From: Pseudomonas sp. MIACH
GTDB taxonomy: Bacteria > Pseudomonadota > Gammaproteobacteria > Pseudomonadales > Pseudomonadaceae
Direction of reading: 5' to 3'
Assembly: GCF_001269925.1 (NCBI RefSeq)
Contig: NZ_LHVO01000002.1
Location: 372,001-436,000, forward strand
DNA: 64,000 bases
Below, piece after piece: positions 18,872 through 27,796 of the stretch. The position numbers were made by a program, and so were the translations under genes. Each line of letters starts with the position of its first letter. Position 1 is the stretch's first letter. The notes beneath the pieces were generated by a model. The model worked only from the letters and a program-made list of their open reading frames with translations. It searched no databases and was not told the DNA's origin.

Positions 18872-20205
18872 CGCGCCGAGCTGACACTGTTGGTGTGCCA
18901 CAGCGTTGGGATCAGGAACGCGATGGCCAGCAGGCACGCGCCGATCAGCAGCACGAAACCACCGTCCCAGCCGAAATGGTCCACGGTGTAGCCCATGGCC
19001 GCACTGGCTGCCACCGAACCGCCCAAATAGCCGAACAGGCCGGTGAAGCCCGCAGCCGTCCCGGCGGCTTTCTTCGGTGCCAGTTCAAGCGCCTGCAGGC
19101 CGATCAGCATCACCGGGCCGTAGATCAAAAAGCCGATCGAGACTAGCGCGATCATGTCGACCACCGGGTTGCCCGGCGGGTTGAGCCAGTACACCAGGGT
19201 CGCCACGGTCACCAGCGCCATGAACACGATGCCGGTCAGGCCACGGTTGCCACGGAAGATCTTGTCTGACATCCAGCCGCACAGCAGCGTGCCCGGAATA
19301 CCTGCCCACTCGTAGAAGAAGTACGCCCAGGACGATTTATCGACCGTGAAGTGCTTGGCTTCCTTGAGGTAGGTCGGCGCCCAGTCCAGTACGCCGTAGC
19401 GCAGCAGGTAGACGAACACGTTGGCAAAGGCGATGTACCAGAGCATTTTGTTGCGCAGCACGTACTTGACGAAGATTTCCTTGGCGCTGAATTCGTCTTC
19501 GTGGCTGGCGTCGTAGCCTTCCGGGTAGTCATTCTTGTATTGCTCGATCGGCGGCAGGCCGACCGATTGCGGGGTGTCGCGCATGGTAATGAAGGCAAAT
19601 GCCGCCACGGCCAAGGCCACGGTGGCCGGTACGTAGAACGCCGCATGCCAGTCGTTGAACCAAGCCATACCCAGCAGGAACAGCGGGCCGATCAGGCCGC
19701 CGCCGACGTTGTGCGCCACGTTCCACACTGACACCACGCCGCCGCGTTCTTTCTGCGACCACCAGTGCACCATGGTCCGGCCACTTGGCGGCCAGCCCAT
19801 GCCCTGGGCCCAGCCGTTGATGAACAGCAAAATGAACATCATGGTCACACTGGACGTTGCCCAAGGTGCGAAACCGAAAATGAACATCACCCCCGCTGAA
19901 ACCAGCAGGCCGAAGGGCAGGAAGTAGCGCGGGTTGGAACGGTCGGACACCAGGCCCATGAGGAACTTGGACAGGCCGTAGGCGATCGCGATCGCCGACA
20001 TCGCCAGGCCCAGCTCACCGCGGGTGTAACCCTCGTCGATCAGGTAGGGCATGGCCAGGGAGAAGTTTTTGCGCAGCAGGTAGTACCCGGCATAACCGAA
20101 GAAAATACCGGCGAAGATCTGCCAGCGCAGCCGTCGATAGGTACTGTCGATTTTTTCTTCAGGCAGGGGCGCCTGGTGTGCGGCAGGACGAAAGAAAGCA
20201 AACAT
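18868..20205 (-). CDS. glpT: Glycerol-3-phosphate transporter GlpT
   Basis: Inner-membrane antiporter exchanging sn-glycerol 3-phosphate for phosphate; also the usual entry route for fosfomycin. 445 residues, the family length, with 12 hydrophobic segments of the MFS organophosphate:Pi family. [20 protein letters not shown] near the N-terminus with [10 protein letters not shown] is diagnostic, as are [15 protein letters not shown] near 130-145 and a second-half [21 protein letters not shown] GlpR-like operator lies 49 bases upstream, so induction by glycerol 3-phosphate is expected. Confidence 0.95.
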   Translation of the reverse strand: MFAFFRPAAHQAPLPEEKIDSTYRRLRWQIFAGIFFGYAGYYLLRKNFSLAMPYLIDEGYTRGELGLAMSAIAIAYGLSKFLMGLVSDRSNPRYFLPFGLLVSAGVMFIFGFAPWATSSVTMMFILLFINGWAQGMGWPPSGRTMVHWWSQKERGGVVSVWNVAHNVGGGLIGPLFLLGMAWFNDWHAAFYVPATVALAVAAFAFITMRDTPQSVGLPPIEQYKNDYPEGYDASHEDEFSAKEIFVKYVLRNKMLWYIAFANVFVYLLRYGVLDWAPTYLKEAKHFTVDKSSWAYFFYEWAGIPGTLLCGWMSDKIFRGNRGLTGIVFMALVTVATLVYWLNPPGNPVVDMIALVSIGFLIYGPVMLIGLQALELAPKKAAGTAAGFTGLFGYLGGSVAASAAMGYTVDHFGWDGGFVLLIGACLLAIAFLIPTLWHTNSVSSAR

Positions 20206-20253
20206 TCAAGAGCTCCAGATTTCTTGTTTTGACTGCGGATGCGAATGTTACAG

Positions 20254-20267
20254 TTTCGTTACCGAAA
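20254..20267. promoter_or_regulatory. Candidate GlpR operator upstream of glpT
   Basis: TTTCGTTACCGAAA is a dyad with 5-bp arms and matches the TTCG-N4-CGAA core of GlpR (DeoR family) operators. It lies 49 bases upstream of glpT, inside the likely promoter. Confidence 0.6.
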
Positions 20268-20386
20268 ATAGCATTGCCTCTTATGCGCAAACACAGGAAA
20301 TGAGAGCAATTGCATGTTCTCTTATGAACATGTCGTAAATGGATAAGTGTGGGTCGTTATCGATTTTAAGACCGCAGGAGATCAAA

Positions 20387-20414
20387 GGTGGGAGGGGACA
20401 AGCCCCCTCCCACC
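20387..20414. repeat. REP palindrome
   Basis: GGTGGGAGGGG (20387-20397) pairs perfectly with CCCCTCCCACC (20404-20414). It is a typical fluorescens-group REP and lies between the glpT promoter and the 3' end of the quinone oxidoreductase gene. Confidence 0.85.
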
Positions 20415-20435
20415 CTTGATTGCATTTCAGGTCGG

Positions 20436-21413
20436 TTAGCGGGTCTGGACGACGACCTTGCCTACCGCCCGGCGCTGGCCGAGGTCGTTGATCGCCTGGG
20501 CGGCCTGCTCCAGCGGATACACCTGCGACACCAATGGTTTGAGCTTGCCCTCACCGTACCAAGTGAACAGCTGCTGGAAGTTCGCTGCATTATCCTGCGG
20601 CTGGCGCTGGGCGAACGAGCCCCAGAACACCCCGACCACTGCCGCACCCTTGAGCAGCGCCAGGTTCACCGGCAGTTCCGGGATGCGCCCGCTGGCGAAG
20701 CCCACCACCAGCAGGCGGCCGTTCCAGGCGATGGCGCGGATGGCCTGGTCAAACAGATCGCCGCCCACCGGATCGTAGATCACATCGGCACCGTTGCCGT
20801 CGGTCAGGCGCTTGATCTCGTCCTTGAGGTTGGCTTCGCTGTAGTTGATCAACTCATCGGCGCCGGCGGCCTTGGCTACGGCGAGTTTGTCGGCGCTGCT
20901 CGCGGCGGCGATCACCCGCGCGCCCATGGCCTTGCCGATTTCCACCGCAGCCAGGCCCACGCCACCGGACGCGCCGAGCACCAGCAGGGTTTCGCCGGGT
21001 TGCAGGTTGGCCCGTTGTTTCAGCGCGTGCATGGAGGTGCCGTAGGTCATGCTGAAGGCGGCGGCGGTGTTGAAGTCCATGCTTGGCGGGATCGGCAGCA
21101 CGTTGTAGCCAGGCACCGCGACCTGCTCGGCAAAGCTGCCCCAGCCGGTGAGCGCCATGACCCGGTCGCCGACTTTCAAGTGGCTGACCTTTTCCCCGAC
21201 TTCGCTGACCACGCCCGATGCCTCGCCACCCGGCGAGAACGGGAAGGGCGGCTTGAACTGGTATTTGCCCTCGATGATCAGGGTGTCGGGGAAGTTGACC
21301 CCGGCGGCGTGCACGTCCAGCAGGATTTCGTTCTTCTTGATCGCCGGGCTGGCGATTTCTTCCAGCACCAGGGTTTCGGCGGGGCCGAAGGCTTTGCACA
21401 GCACAGCTTTCAT
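20436..21413 (-). CDS. NADPH:quinone oxidoreductase, zinc-free MDR family
   Basis: 325-residue medium-chain reductase that reduces quinones or enones with NADPH. The start MKAVLCKAFGPAETLVLEEI at 21411-21413 is the family start, with AAGGAAT upstream; an open extension to 21479 is ignored. HAAGVNFPDTLIIEGKYQFK and PGGEASGVVSEVG mark the GroES-like N domain; LGASGGVGLAAVEIGKAMGA is the nucleotide-binding loop. The cysteines that bind structural zinc in alcohol dehydrogenases are absent. QVYPLEQAAQAINDLGQRRA near the end is typical. Confidence 0.93.
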   Translation of the reverse strand: MKAVLCKAFGPAETLVLEEIASPAIKKNEILLDVHAAGVNFPDTLIIEGKYQFKPPFPFSPGGEASGVVSEVGEKVSHLKVGDRVMALTGWGSFAEQVAVPGYNVLPIPPSMDFNTAAAFSMTYGTSMHALKQRANLQPGETLLVLGASGGVGLAAVEIGKAMGARVIAAASSADKLAVAKAAGADELINYSEANLKDEIKRLTDGNGADVIYDPVGGDLFDQAIRAIAWNGRLLVVGFASGRIPELPVNLALLKGAAVVGVFWGSFAQRQPQDNAANFQQLFTWYGEGKLKPLVSQVYPLEQAAQAINDLGQRRAVGKVVVQTR

Positions 21414-21563
21414 CGGGCTATTCCTTTTGGTGTCGTGGCCGATAAGTGTAGGAGGGTAGGCCTGTGGGTCAACGAGCATGCTCGGCCCTGATAAGTCGCC
21501 ATAAGCTTGTGCTCTGCCTTGCTAGCGTTATGCTACCCGGCAACCGAATGTGAGGAATGAACT

Positions 21564-21971
21564 GTGAAAGCGTGGATCCTGTTGATGCTGGCCCTGACCT
21601 TGCCGATGGCAGCCCAGGCCGAAGAAGCCAAAGAAGGTGCGGCGCCGAAGGTCAGCTATATCAGCCTGAGCCCGCCGTTCGTGGGTAACTACGGCCTGGA
21701 TGGCACGGCCAAGCTCAAAGTGTTCAAGGCCGATATCGCCCTGCGCGTGACCGGCGAAGAAGCCGCCAAAGCGGTCAAGGCCAACGACGCATTGATCCGT
21801 AACCAGTTGGTCGCGCTATTCACCCAGCAGACCAACGAGACCATGAGCACTGTCGACGGCAAGGAAAAGCTGCGTCAGGAAGCCCTGAAGCAAACCCAGC
21901 AAGTGATGAACGACGAGACTGGCAAGCCCATGGTGGAAGACCTGCTGTTCAATAACCTGATCATCCAGTAA
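21564..21971 (+). CDS. FliL-like protein, secreted or periplasmic
   Basis: 135 residues beginning with GTG (GAGGA eight bases upstream). A hydrophobic signal segment (WILLMLALTLPMAAQA) is followed by PKVSYISLSPPFVGNYGLDG and FKADIALRVTGEEAAKAVKA, then an IRNQLVALFTQQTNETMSTV segment. This is the FliL periplasmic-domain pattern. True FliL sits in the fliLMNOPQR operon and has an uncleaved membrane anchor; here no flagellar genes are near and the N-terminus looks cleavable. It is a conserved neighbour of qor in pseudomonads as I recall. A stator-related role is not established. Confidence 0.75.
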   Translation: MKAWILLMLALTLPMAAQAEEAKEGAAPKVSYISLSPPFVGNYGLDGTAKLKVFKADIALRVTGEEAAKAVKANDALIRNQLVALFTQQTNETMSTVDGKEKLRQEALKQTQQVMNDETGKPMVEDLLFNNLIIQ

Positions 21972-21973
21972 CG

Positions 21974-22041
21974 GTGGCGAGCGGCTTGTTGTGGCGAGCG
22001 GGCTTGCCCCGCGTTGGGCTGCGCAGCAGCCCCCCCGCCAC
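21974..22041. repeat. REP-like GC palindromes
   Basis: Two partial copies of GTGGCGAGCGG-CTTG, the second continuing GGGCTTGCCCCGCGTTGGGC, followed by GGGCTGCGCAGCAGCCC. They occupy the gap between convergent fliL-like and yhhJ-like genes. Confidence 0.6.
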
Positions 22042-22061
22042 AACCAGCGGGCTCATCACGC

Positions 22062-23180
22062 TCAAGACGCCAAGCTCTTCCTGAATCGCGCCAACGCCAC
22101 CGTAAAAAACAACAGCCCAATCCCCGCCAGCGCCAGCACGTCCGGCCACACCACGCTCAGCCCCGCATCACGAAACAGAATCGCCGCGCTCAAGCTCACA
22201 AAGTGCGTCGACGGCGAGCCCTGCATCACCCACTGCAACCACTCGGGCATGCTGTCCAGCGGCGTGCTGCCGCCTGACAGCAGCAGCATCGGGATAATCA
22301 CCGGGATCGCCAGCAAGCCGAACTGCGGCGTCGAGCGGGCGAGGGTGGCGAGGAAGATCCCCAGTGCCGTACTGGCAAACAGGTACAGCGCGGTCACAAA
22401 CAGGAACAGGCTCAGCGACCCGGCCAGCGGCACGCCGAGCAGCCCTTTGACCACCACCTCCAGCGATAGCCAGGTGCACAGCACCACCACCAGCATGTTG
22501 CTCCAGATTTTCGCCAGCATGATTTCCAGCGCCGTCAGCGGCAGCACCAGCAGATGGTCGAGGGTGCCGTGTTCGCGCTCGCGCAACAGCGCGGTGCCGG
22601 TGAGGATGATGGCCAGGATGGTGATGTTGTTGACGATCTGGATTACGGCCAGGAACCAGCCGCCCTCCAGGTTGGTGTTGAACAGTGCTCGGGTCGTGAG
22701 CCGTGCGGGCGCCTGGGTGGCGGCATCGGTTTGCCCGCTGTAGTTGAGCAACTCGCGCTGGAAGATCCGTCCGATGTAGCCCGCGCCCATGAACGCCTGG
22801 CTCATCGCCGTGGCATCGACGTTCACCTGCACGCCAGGCTGGCGACCGGCCAACAGGTCGGCCTGGAAGTTGGCTGGCACGTTGATCACGAAGGTGTACT
22901 GGCCGCTGTCCATCACCTTGTCCAACTGGTCATAGGCCAACGGCGCCGGTGGTTGAAACTCGGGCGGTTGCAGCGCCTCGGCCATCTGCCGTGAGAGCGC
23001 GCTGTGGTCTTCATCGACAAACGCCACGCTGGCGTTGTGCACGCCGATCACCGAGCCGGCGGCGGGCATGTAGATGGCGACGGTGAAGGCGTAGAACAGA
23101 AACAGCAGCAATACGCTGTCGTGACGCAGGCTGGTGAGTTCCTTGATGCCCAGCCGGAAGATGTGTGCGAGCTTGTGCAT
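22062..23180 (-). CDS. ABC-2 type membrane permease, YhhJ-like
   Basis: 372-residue inner-membrane protein of the ABC-2 family: an N-terminal membrane helix (LLLFLFYAFTVAIYMPAAG), a large periplasmic domain, and five C-terminal membrane segments, with LREREHGTLDHLLVLPLTALE at the typical junction. The ATG at 23178-23180 shares its A with the rbbA stop codon, so translation is coupled; the open frame beyond it is ignored. It is the last gene of a yhiI-rbbA-yhhJ operon. It presumably forms the second half of the export or membrane-docking complex. Confidence 0.88.
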   Translation of the reverse strand: MHKLAHIFRLGIKELTSLRHDSVLLLFLFYAFTVAIYMPAAGSVIGVHNASVAFVDEDHSALSRQMAEALQPPEFQPPAPLAYDQLDKVMDSGQYTFVINVPANFQADLLAGRQPGVQVNVDATAMSQAFMGAGYIGRIFQRELLNYSGQTDAATQAPARLTTRALFNTNLEGGWFLAVIQIVNNITILAIILTGTALLREREHGTLDHLLVLPLTALEIMLAKIWSNMLVVVLCTWLSLEVVVKGLLGVPLAGSLSLFLFVTALYLFASTALGIFLATLARSTPQFGLLAIPVIIPMLLLSGGSTPLDSMPEWLQWVMQGSPSTHFVSLSAAILFRDAGLSVVWPDVLALAGIGLLFFTVALARFRKSLAS

Positions 23181-25897
23181 CACGCCTCCTGCTTCTTGAG
23201 CATGATCAGGCTCAGCCCGGTGAACCCGATAAAGAAGCCGAACAGCGCCAGGCATTGTGGCCACAACTGGCGCAGGTCCAGGGCCTTGGTGAAGGTGCCC
23301 ACGGCGATATCCAAAAAGTGCCCGGCCGGAAACAGTGCGCCCATCAAGGCGGCCGCGCCTTCCAGGGACGAGCGCGGCACGATCAGCCCGGAGAACTGAA
23401 TGGTTGGCAGGCTGGTGATGATCATGGTGCCGAGGATCGCCGCGATCTGGGTGCGGGTGAACGCGGAGATCAGCAGGCCCATGCTGGTCGTGGCCAGCAC
23501 ATACAGCAGACCGCCAAACGCCAACGTCAGGCCGCTGCCCTTGAACGGCACACCGAACAGCCAGCGGTTCATCGCCACCAGAACCGCCAGGTTGACCAGG
23601 CTCACGGCCAGGTAGGGAGCCTGCTTGCCCAACAGGAACTCCAGGCGCGTCAGCGGTGTGGCGTAGAAATTGGTGATCGAGCCCAATTCTTTCTCGCGCA
23701 CGATGCCCAGGGCGGTGAGCATCGCCGGGATAAACGCCAGGATCAGTGCCATCACGCCCGGGCCGATGGCGTTCACGCTGACCACGTCCTGGTTGTAGCG
23801 GAAACGGGTTTCCAGTTTGGCGGCCGCCTGGGGGCTGCGGGGCAGGCTGCTCAGATCGGCCAGTTGTTGCAGGTTGCCTTGGTGCACCGCCTCCACATAG
23901 TTGCGGCTGGTTTCCGCACGAAACGGCATGCCGCCATCGAGCCACGCGGCCACGGTGGGTTGGCGACCGGCATAGAGATCGCGACCAAAGCCGGGTGGGA
24001 TTTCCAGGGCCAGCTTGATTTCCGAGCGTTGCAGGCGCCGGTGCAATTCATTGGCATCCTGGATCGGCGCCTGCTCGGCGAAGTAGCGCGAGCTGCGGAA
24101 GGCTTCCAGATAGGCGCGGCTTTGTGGCGTCTGGTCCTGGTCGTAGACGGCGAAGGCGAGGTTTTCCACATCCAGGGAAATGCCGTAGCCGAAGATCACC
24201 ATCATGAACATCGCGCCGAGCAGGGCGAAGGCCATGCGCACTTTGTCGCGCAGCAACTCCTTGCCTTCGCGGCTGGCCACGGCCAGCAGGCGGGACAGGC
24301 TGAAACCACGCTTGCTGGTGGGCGGCGCATGGGTTTCGCTGACGGTTTTGGCGGACGTGGCGGGTTCGGCATCGCCCTGAGCTTGCTCCAGGCAGGTGAC
24401 GAACGCGGCTTCCAGGGTGTCGCCGCTGAACTGCCGTTGCAGTGCGTCCGGCGTGTCGCAGGCGAGTACCTTGCCGGCATGCATCAGAGAGATGCGGTCG
24501 CAGCGCTGGGCTTCATTCATGAAGTGGGTAGACAGGAAGATCGTCACCCCTTGTTCGCGGGACAACTCGATCAACAGCCGCCAGAAATCATCCCGCGCCG
24601 CTGGGTCGACGCCCGAGGTGGGCTCATCGAGGATCAACACTTCCGGGCGATGCAGCACCGCCACGGCCAATGACAAGCGTTGGCGCAGGCCGAGGGGCAG
24701 CTCCCCGGACGGCTGCTCGGCCACTTCACCGAGGTCGAAGCGCTGGATCAGCTCATCGATGCGCGGGCCGCTGTCGGCCTTAGGCAAATCGAACAGTTGT
24801 GCATGCAGCACCAGGTTCTGGCGCACGCTCAGTTCGCCATACAGCGAGAAGCTTTGTGACATGAAACCCACGCGCTTGCGGGTGGCCAGGTCCTTGGCGT
24901 TCACCGGGTTGCCCAGCAACGTGGCGCTGCCTTCGGTGGCCGGCATCAGCCCGGTGAGGACTTTCATGGTGGTGGTCTTGCCGCAGCCGTTGGAGCCGAG
25001 GAAGCCGAAGATTTCGCCACGGCCGATGGCAAAGCTAACCTTGTTCACTGCCGTGAAGTCCCCGAAGCGCAGGGTCAGGTCGTGGGCTTCGATGGCGATA
25101 TCGGTGTTGGCGTTTTCCCTGGGCGGGATCACCAGCGGTTGGTTGTCATGGGCGCTGTCGCCCTGGAAGTGGGTGAAGGCCTCATCCAGTTTGCCGCTGG
25201 GGGTCGCTGCCGCCAGTTCGCTGCTGAGCCCGTCGGCGATCAGCTTGCCACGGTCGAGCATCAGGCAATGTTCGAATTGCTCGGCCTCCTCCATATAGGC
25301 CGTGGCCACCAGCAGCGTCAGTTGCGGGCGCTCGCTGCGCACGGTCTCGACCAGTTCCCAGAAGCGCCGCCGCGACAGCGGGTCGACGCCGGTGGTGGGT
25401 TCGTCGAGGATCAACAAGTCCGGGTCGTGGATCAGCGCGCAGCACAGGCCGAGCTTCTGCTTCATGCCGCCGGAGAGCTTGCCGGCCGGGCGCTCGGCAA
25501 AGCGTGCAAGGTCGGTGGCCAACAGCAGGTTGTGCATGCGCTGGTCGCAGTCGGCTTTGGACAGGCCGAACAGCGTGGCAAAGAAGCGGATGTTTTCGCT
25601 GATGGACAGTTCGGGGTAGAGGTTGCCGCCCAGGCCCTGGGGCATGAAGGCGATGCGTGGGTACAGGCTGTTGCGGTGACGACGGTCGGCGATTGAGCCG
25701 CCGAGCACCTCCAGTTGGCCGTCCTGGAGCTTTTTAACCCCGGCGATCAATCCCAACAGGCTCGACTTGCCGGCCCCATCCGGGCCGATCAGACCGCAGC
25801 GCGTGCCGGTGGGCAGGCTGAAGGCGATGTCGATCAAGGCCTGCTGCTTGCCGTAACGGTGGTTGATGCCGGTGGCGTGCAGCGCCAGGCCGGTCAT
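23180..25897 (-). CDS. rbbA: Ribosome-associated ATPase/ABC transporter fusion, RbbA-like
   Basis: 905 residues: two ABC ATPase domains followed by an ABC-2 membrane domain in one chain. Domain 1 has GPDGAGKSSLLGL (about 38-50), KLSGGMKQKLGL and LLILDEPTTGVDP; domain 2 has GSNGCGKTTTMKVL, ELPLGLRQRLSLAV and LILDEPTSGVDP. A membrane segment near residue 560 and five more at the end frame a periplasmic region. The C-terminal half resembles the YhhJ-like permease encoded next. E. coli RbbA was reported to bind ribosomes and stimulate EF-Tu/GTP-dependent steps; whether it is mainly an exporter remains unsettled. It overlaps the HlyD-like gene by four bases. Confidence 0.88.
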   Translation of the reverse strand: MTGLALHATGINHRYGKQQALIDIAFSLPTGTRCGLIGPDGAGKSSLLGLIAGVKKLQDGQLEVLGGSIADRRHRNSLYPRIAFMPQGLGGNLYPELSISENIRFFATLFGLSKADCDQRMHNLLLATDLARFAERPAGKLSGGMKQKLGLCCALIHDPDLLILDEPTTGVDPLSRRRFWELVETVRSERPQLTLLVATAYMEEAEQFEHCLMLDRGKLIADGLSSELAAATPSGKLDEAFTHFQGDSAHDNQPLVIPPRENANTDIAIEAHDLTLRFGDFTAVNKVSFAIGRGEIFGFLGSNGCGKTTTMKVLTGLMPATEGSATLLGNPVNAKDLATRKRVGFMSQSFSLYGELSVRQNLVLHAQLFDLPKADSGPRIDELIQRFDLGEVAEQPSGELPLGLRQRLSLAVAVLHRPEVLILDEPTSGVDPAARDDFWRLLIELSREQGVTIFLSTHFMNEAQRCDRISLMHAGKVLACDTPDALQRQFSGDTLEAAFVTCLEQAQGDAEPATSAKTVSETHAPPTSKRGFSLSRLLAVASREGKELLRDKVRMAFALLGAMFMMVIFGYGISLDVENLAFAVYDQDQTPQSRAYLEAFRSSRYFAEQAPIQDANELHRRLQRSEIKLALEIPPGFGRDLYAGRQPTVAAWLDGGMPFRAETSRNYVEAVHQGNLQQLADLSSLPRSPQAAAKLETRFRYNQDVVSVNAIGPGVMALILAFIPAMLTALGIVREKELGSITNFYATPLTRLEFLLGKQAPYLAVSLVNLAVLVAMNRWLFGVPFKGSGLTLAFGGLLYVLATTSMGLLISAFTRTQIAAILGTMIITSLPTIQFSGLIVPRSSLEGAAALMGALFPAGHFLDIAVGTFTKALDLRQLWPQCLALFGFFIGFTGLSLIMLKKQEA

Positions 25898-26859
25898 TGC
25901 AGGTTGGCCGGCCAGTCGATGTCAGCCATGCGCACGTAGCCGGCGCCGGGCATGCCCGGTTTGGCCTGGGGCACGGCGCTGGGTTGGGTCAGGCGCAGCT
26001 TGACGCGAAACACCAGTTTTTGGCGTTCGTCGCGGGTTTCGACTTCCTTGGGGGTGAACTGCGATTTGGCCGCGACAAAGCTGATCTTGGCCGGCAACGG
26101 TTGCTGAGGCAGGGCATCGAGCAGGATGCGTGCGTCGCTGCCAACCGTCAGGCGCCCGGTGACGGAGGCGGGCAGGTAGAGGTTCATGTACTGATCCTCG
26201 GGATCGATCAGCAACAGCACGCGTCCGCCGGCACCGAGGACCTCGCCGGGCTCGGCCAGGCGCAGCTGGATAATGCCGTCGATGGGCGCGCGCAGGCTGC
26301 TGTCGTCGATTTCGCTGGTCAACTGGGCGACCTGGGCCTGGGCGGCACCGATGGCGGCCTTTACCGAGTTGACCTGGGCTTGCGCGGCGATCACGGCGGC
26401 GTTGCCGGTGTTCTGGCGGGCCTGCTGTTGGTCGATCAACTGGCTGCTGGCAAAGCCGCGCTTGTACAGCTCCTGGGTGCGCTTGAGCTCCTGGTTGGCC
26501 AGCAGTTGCTCGCTTTGGCGCAGCTGCACGTTGGCCTCGGCGGCAGCGAAATTTTCCCTGGCGCGCAGCACTTCGGCTTCGGCCTGGGCGCGCTGGGCTT
26601 CCAGGGTGCGGGTGTCCATGCGCGCCAGCAGTTGGCCCTTGAGCACCTTGTCGCCTTCATCCACCCGCACCTCGGCCAGGCGTCCTGGGGTCTTGGCAGC
26701 GATCTGCACTTCGGTGGACTCCAGGCGGCCGTTGCCCATGCCCAAGCCTTCGGGCAGGCGGTCCTGGGTGGACTTCCAGTAACCGAAGCCGCCGGCGGCG
26801 AGCAGCAAGGCAATCAACAAAACGGCAAACAGGTGGGAGGAGCGGGGCGTGATCGACAT
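25894..26859 (-). CDS. HlyD-family membrane-fusion protein, YhiI-like
   Basis: 321 residues with one N-terminal membrane anchor (LFAVLLIALLLAAGGFGYW). A biotinyl-lipoyl-like hairpin domain follows (QIAAKTPGRLAEVRVDEGDK ... LRAPIDGIIQLRLAEPGEVL) around a helical coiled coil (about residues 80-170). It bridges the inner membrane to an outer component in export systems. First gene of the three-gene operon. The frame is open far upstream, but the start at 26857-26859 gives the expected anchor. The outer-membrane partner is not in the window. Confidence 0.9.
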   Translation of the reverse strand: MSITPRSSHLFAVLLIALLLAAGGFGYWKSTQDRLPEGLGMGNGRLESTEVQIAAKTPGRLAEVRVDEGDKVLKGQLLARMDTRTLEAQRAQAEAEVLRARENFAAAEANVQLRQSEQLLANQELKRTQELYKRGFASSQLIDQQQARQNTGNAAVIAAQAQVNSVKAAIGAAQAQVAQLTSEIDDSSLRAPIDGIIQLRLAEPGEVLGAGGRVLLLIDPEDQYMNLYLPASVTGRLTVGSDARILLDALPQQPLPAKISFVAAKSQFTPKEVETRDERQKLVFRVKLRLTQPSAVPQAKPGMPGAGYVRMADIDWPANLQ

Positions 26860-26996
26860 GGGGGCATCCTGCAGCGTTAGCTTCCTAGTTTGACCGAGGC
26901 AGCCCGAGGGGGCGTTGATGCCGGTCAAATGAAGCGCAAGCCTAACCCTGTTCAGGTGCAGATGCATGCGCCGGGAGCGTGACCGCAGGGTTCTCG

Positions 26997-27446
26997 TCAG
27001 TGCAGTGCCAGCACCGCCGCCCATTGTTCTGCGGTGACCGGCATCACGGACAAGCGACTGCCTTTTTGTACCAGGGGTAATTCGGCGAGGGCGGTTTGCT
27101 GTTTCAGGTAGCCCAGGCCCAGCACCTTGGGAAAGGTCTGGACGTGCGCGACATTGATCGCGCTCCACGGGTTTTTCTCCGGGGTGACCTTGGCGTCGAA
27201 GTAGTGGCTGTCCGGCGCCAGCGCGGTAGGGTCGGGGTAGGCGGCCTCGATGATTTTGCCGATACCGGCAATCCCTGGCTCGGGGCAACTGGAGTGGTAG
27301 AAGAAAAATTGGTCACCCACCGTCATCGCCCGCAGGAAGTTGCGCGCCTGGTAGTTGCGCACCCCGTCCCAGCGCGCTTCGCCAAGCTTTTCCAGGCCGT
27401 TGATGGAGAGTTCGTCGGGCTCGGATTTCATCAGCCAGTAGGCCAT
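26997..27446 (-). CDS. EVE domain protein (thymocyte nuclear protein-like)
   Basis: 149 residues, a single EVE domain of the PUA superfamily: MAYWLMKSEPDELSINGLEK, WDGVRNYQARNFLRAMTVGD and FFYHSSCPEPGIAGIGKI are signatures. EVE domains are thought to read modified bases in nucleic acid. The start at 27444-27446 gives the conserved N-terminus; the upstream extension is not typical. It stands alone, divergent from a 49-codon gene. Confidence 0.92.
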   Translation of the reverse strand: MAYWLMKSEPDELSINGLEKLGEARWDGVRNYQARNFLRAMTVGDQFFFYHSSCPEPGIAGIGKIIEAAYPDPTALAPDSHYFDAKVTPEKNPWSAINVAHVQTFPKVLGLGYLKQQTALAELPLVQKGSRLSVMPVTAEQWAAVLALH

Positions 27447-27641
27447 TTTTGCGCTCCTGAAAAAGGCATTGGGCAAGTTGTCAGGCAATTTGATGACAAA
27501 CCGACAGTCGGTTGGCGCCAAGGTTTGCGTGTTGGTTCACGTTACCGCAAAATGCCGGCCTTTAAGCTTGACGCAGCTGCAACGGACTACTTTGGAACGT
27601 TGTTGTCATCGTGTACGAGGTGCCTGAAGGGGGGCAATCGA

Positions 27642-27791
27642 TGCAACGTAAACCGGATTTACTATGGATATTGGTGATTTTGTTTGGTCTGGGCGTCGTG
27701 ACCACCGGGTATGCGCAAAGCTTGTGGTCGAACAAGACCGATGCGCCGGTTGAACTGGCTCAGCAGCAGCCGCAACCGTTCAAACGCTAAC
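27642..27791 (+). CDS. Small membrane protein, 49 residues
   Basis: The ATG has GGGGGC upstream and opens a short frame. The product has a basic N-terminus (MQRKPDLLW), one hydrophobic helix at residues 8-24 (LWILVILFGLGVVTTGY) and a polar tail rich in Gln and Pro ending QPQPFKR. A single membrane span with a periplasmic or cytoplasmic tail is likely. I do not recognise a function. It lies between the EVE gene and folate cyclo-ligase. Confidence 0.65.
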
Positions 27792-27796
27792 CCTCT

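Noticed and set aside
21564..21971. The FliL-like gene as evidence for a flagellar operon
   Set aside because: No fliM, fliN or other flagellar gene is in the window, and the N-terminus looks like a cleaved signal peptide rather than a FliL anchor.
23165..24673. A 500-codon plus-strand frame opposite rbbA
   Set aside because: Shadow of a confident ABC gene; composition rich in Gln/Arg/His/Gly with no domain.
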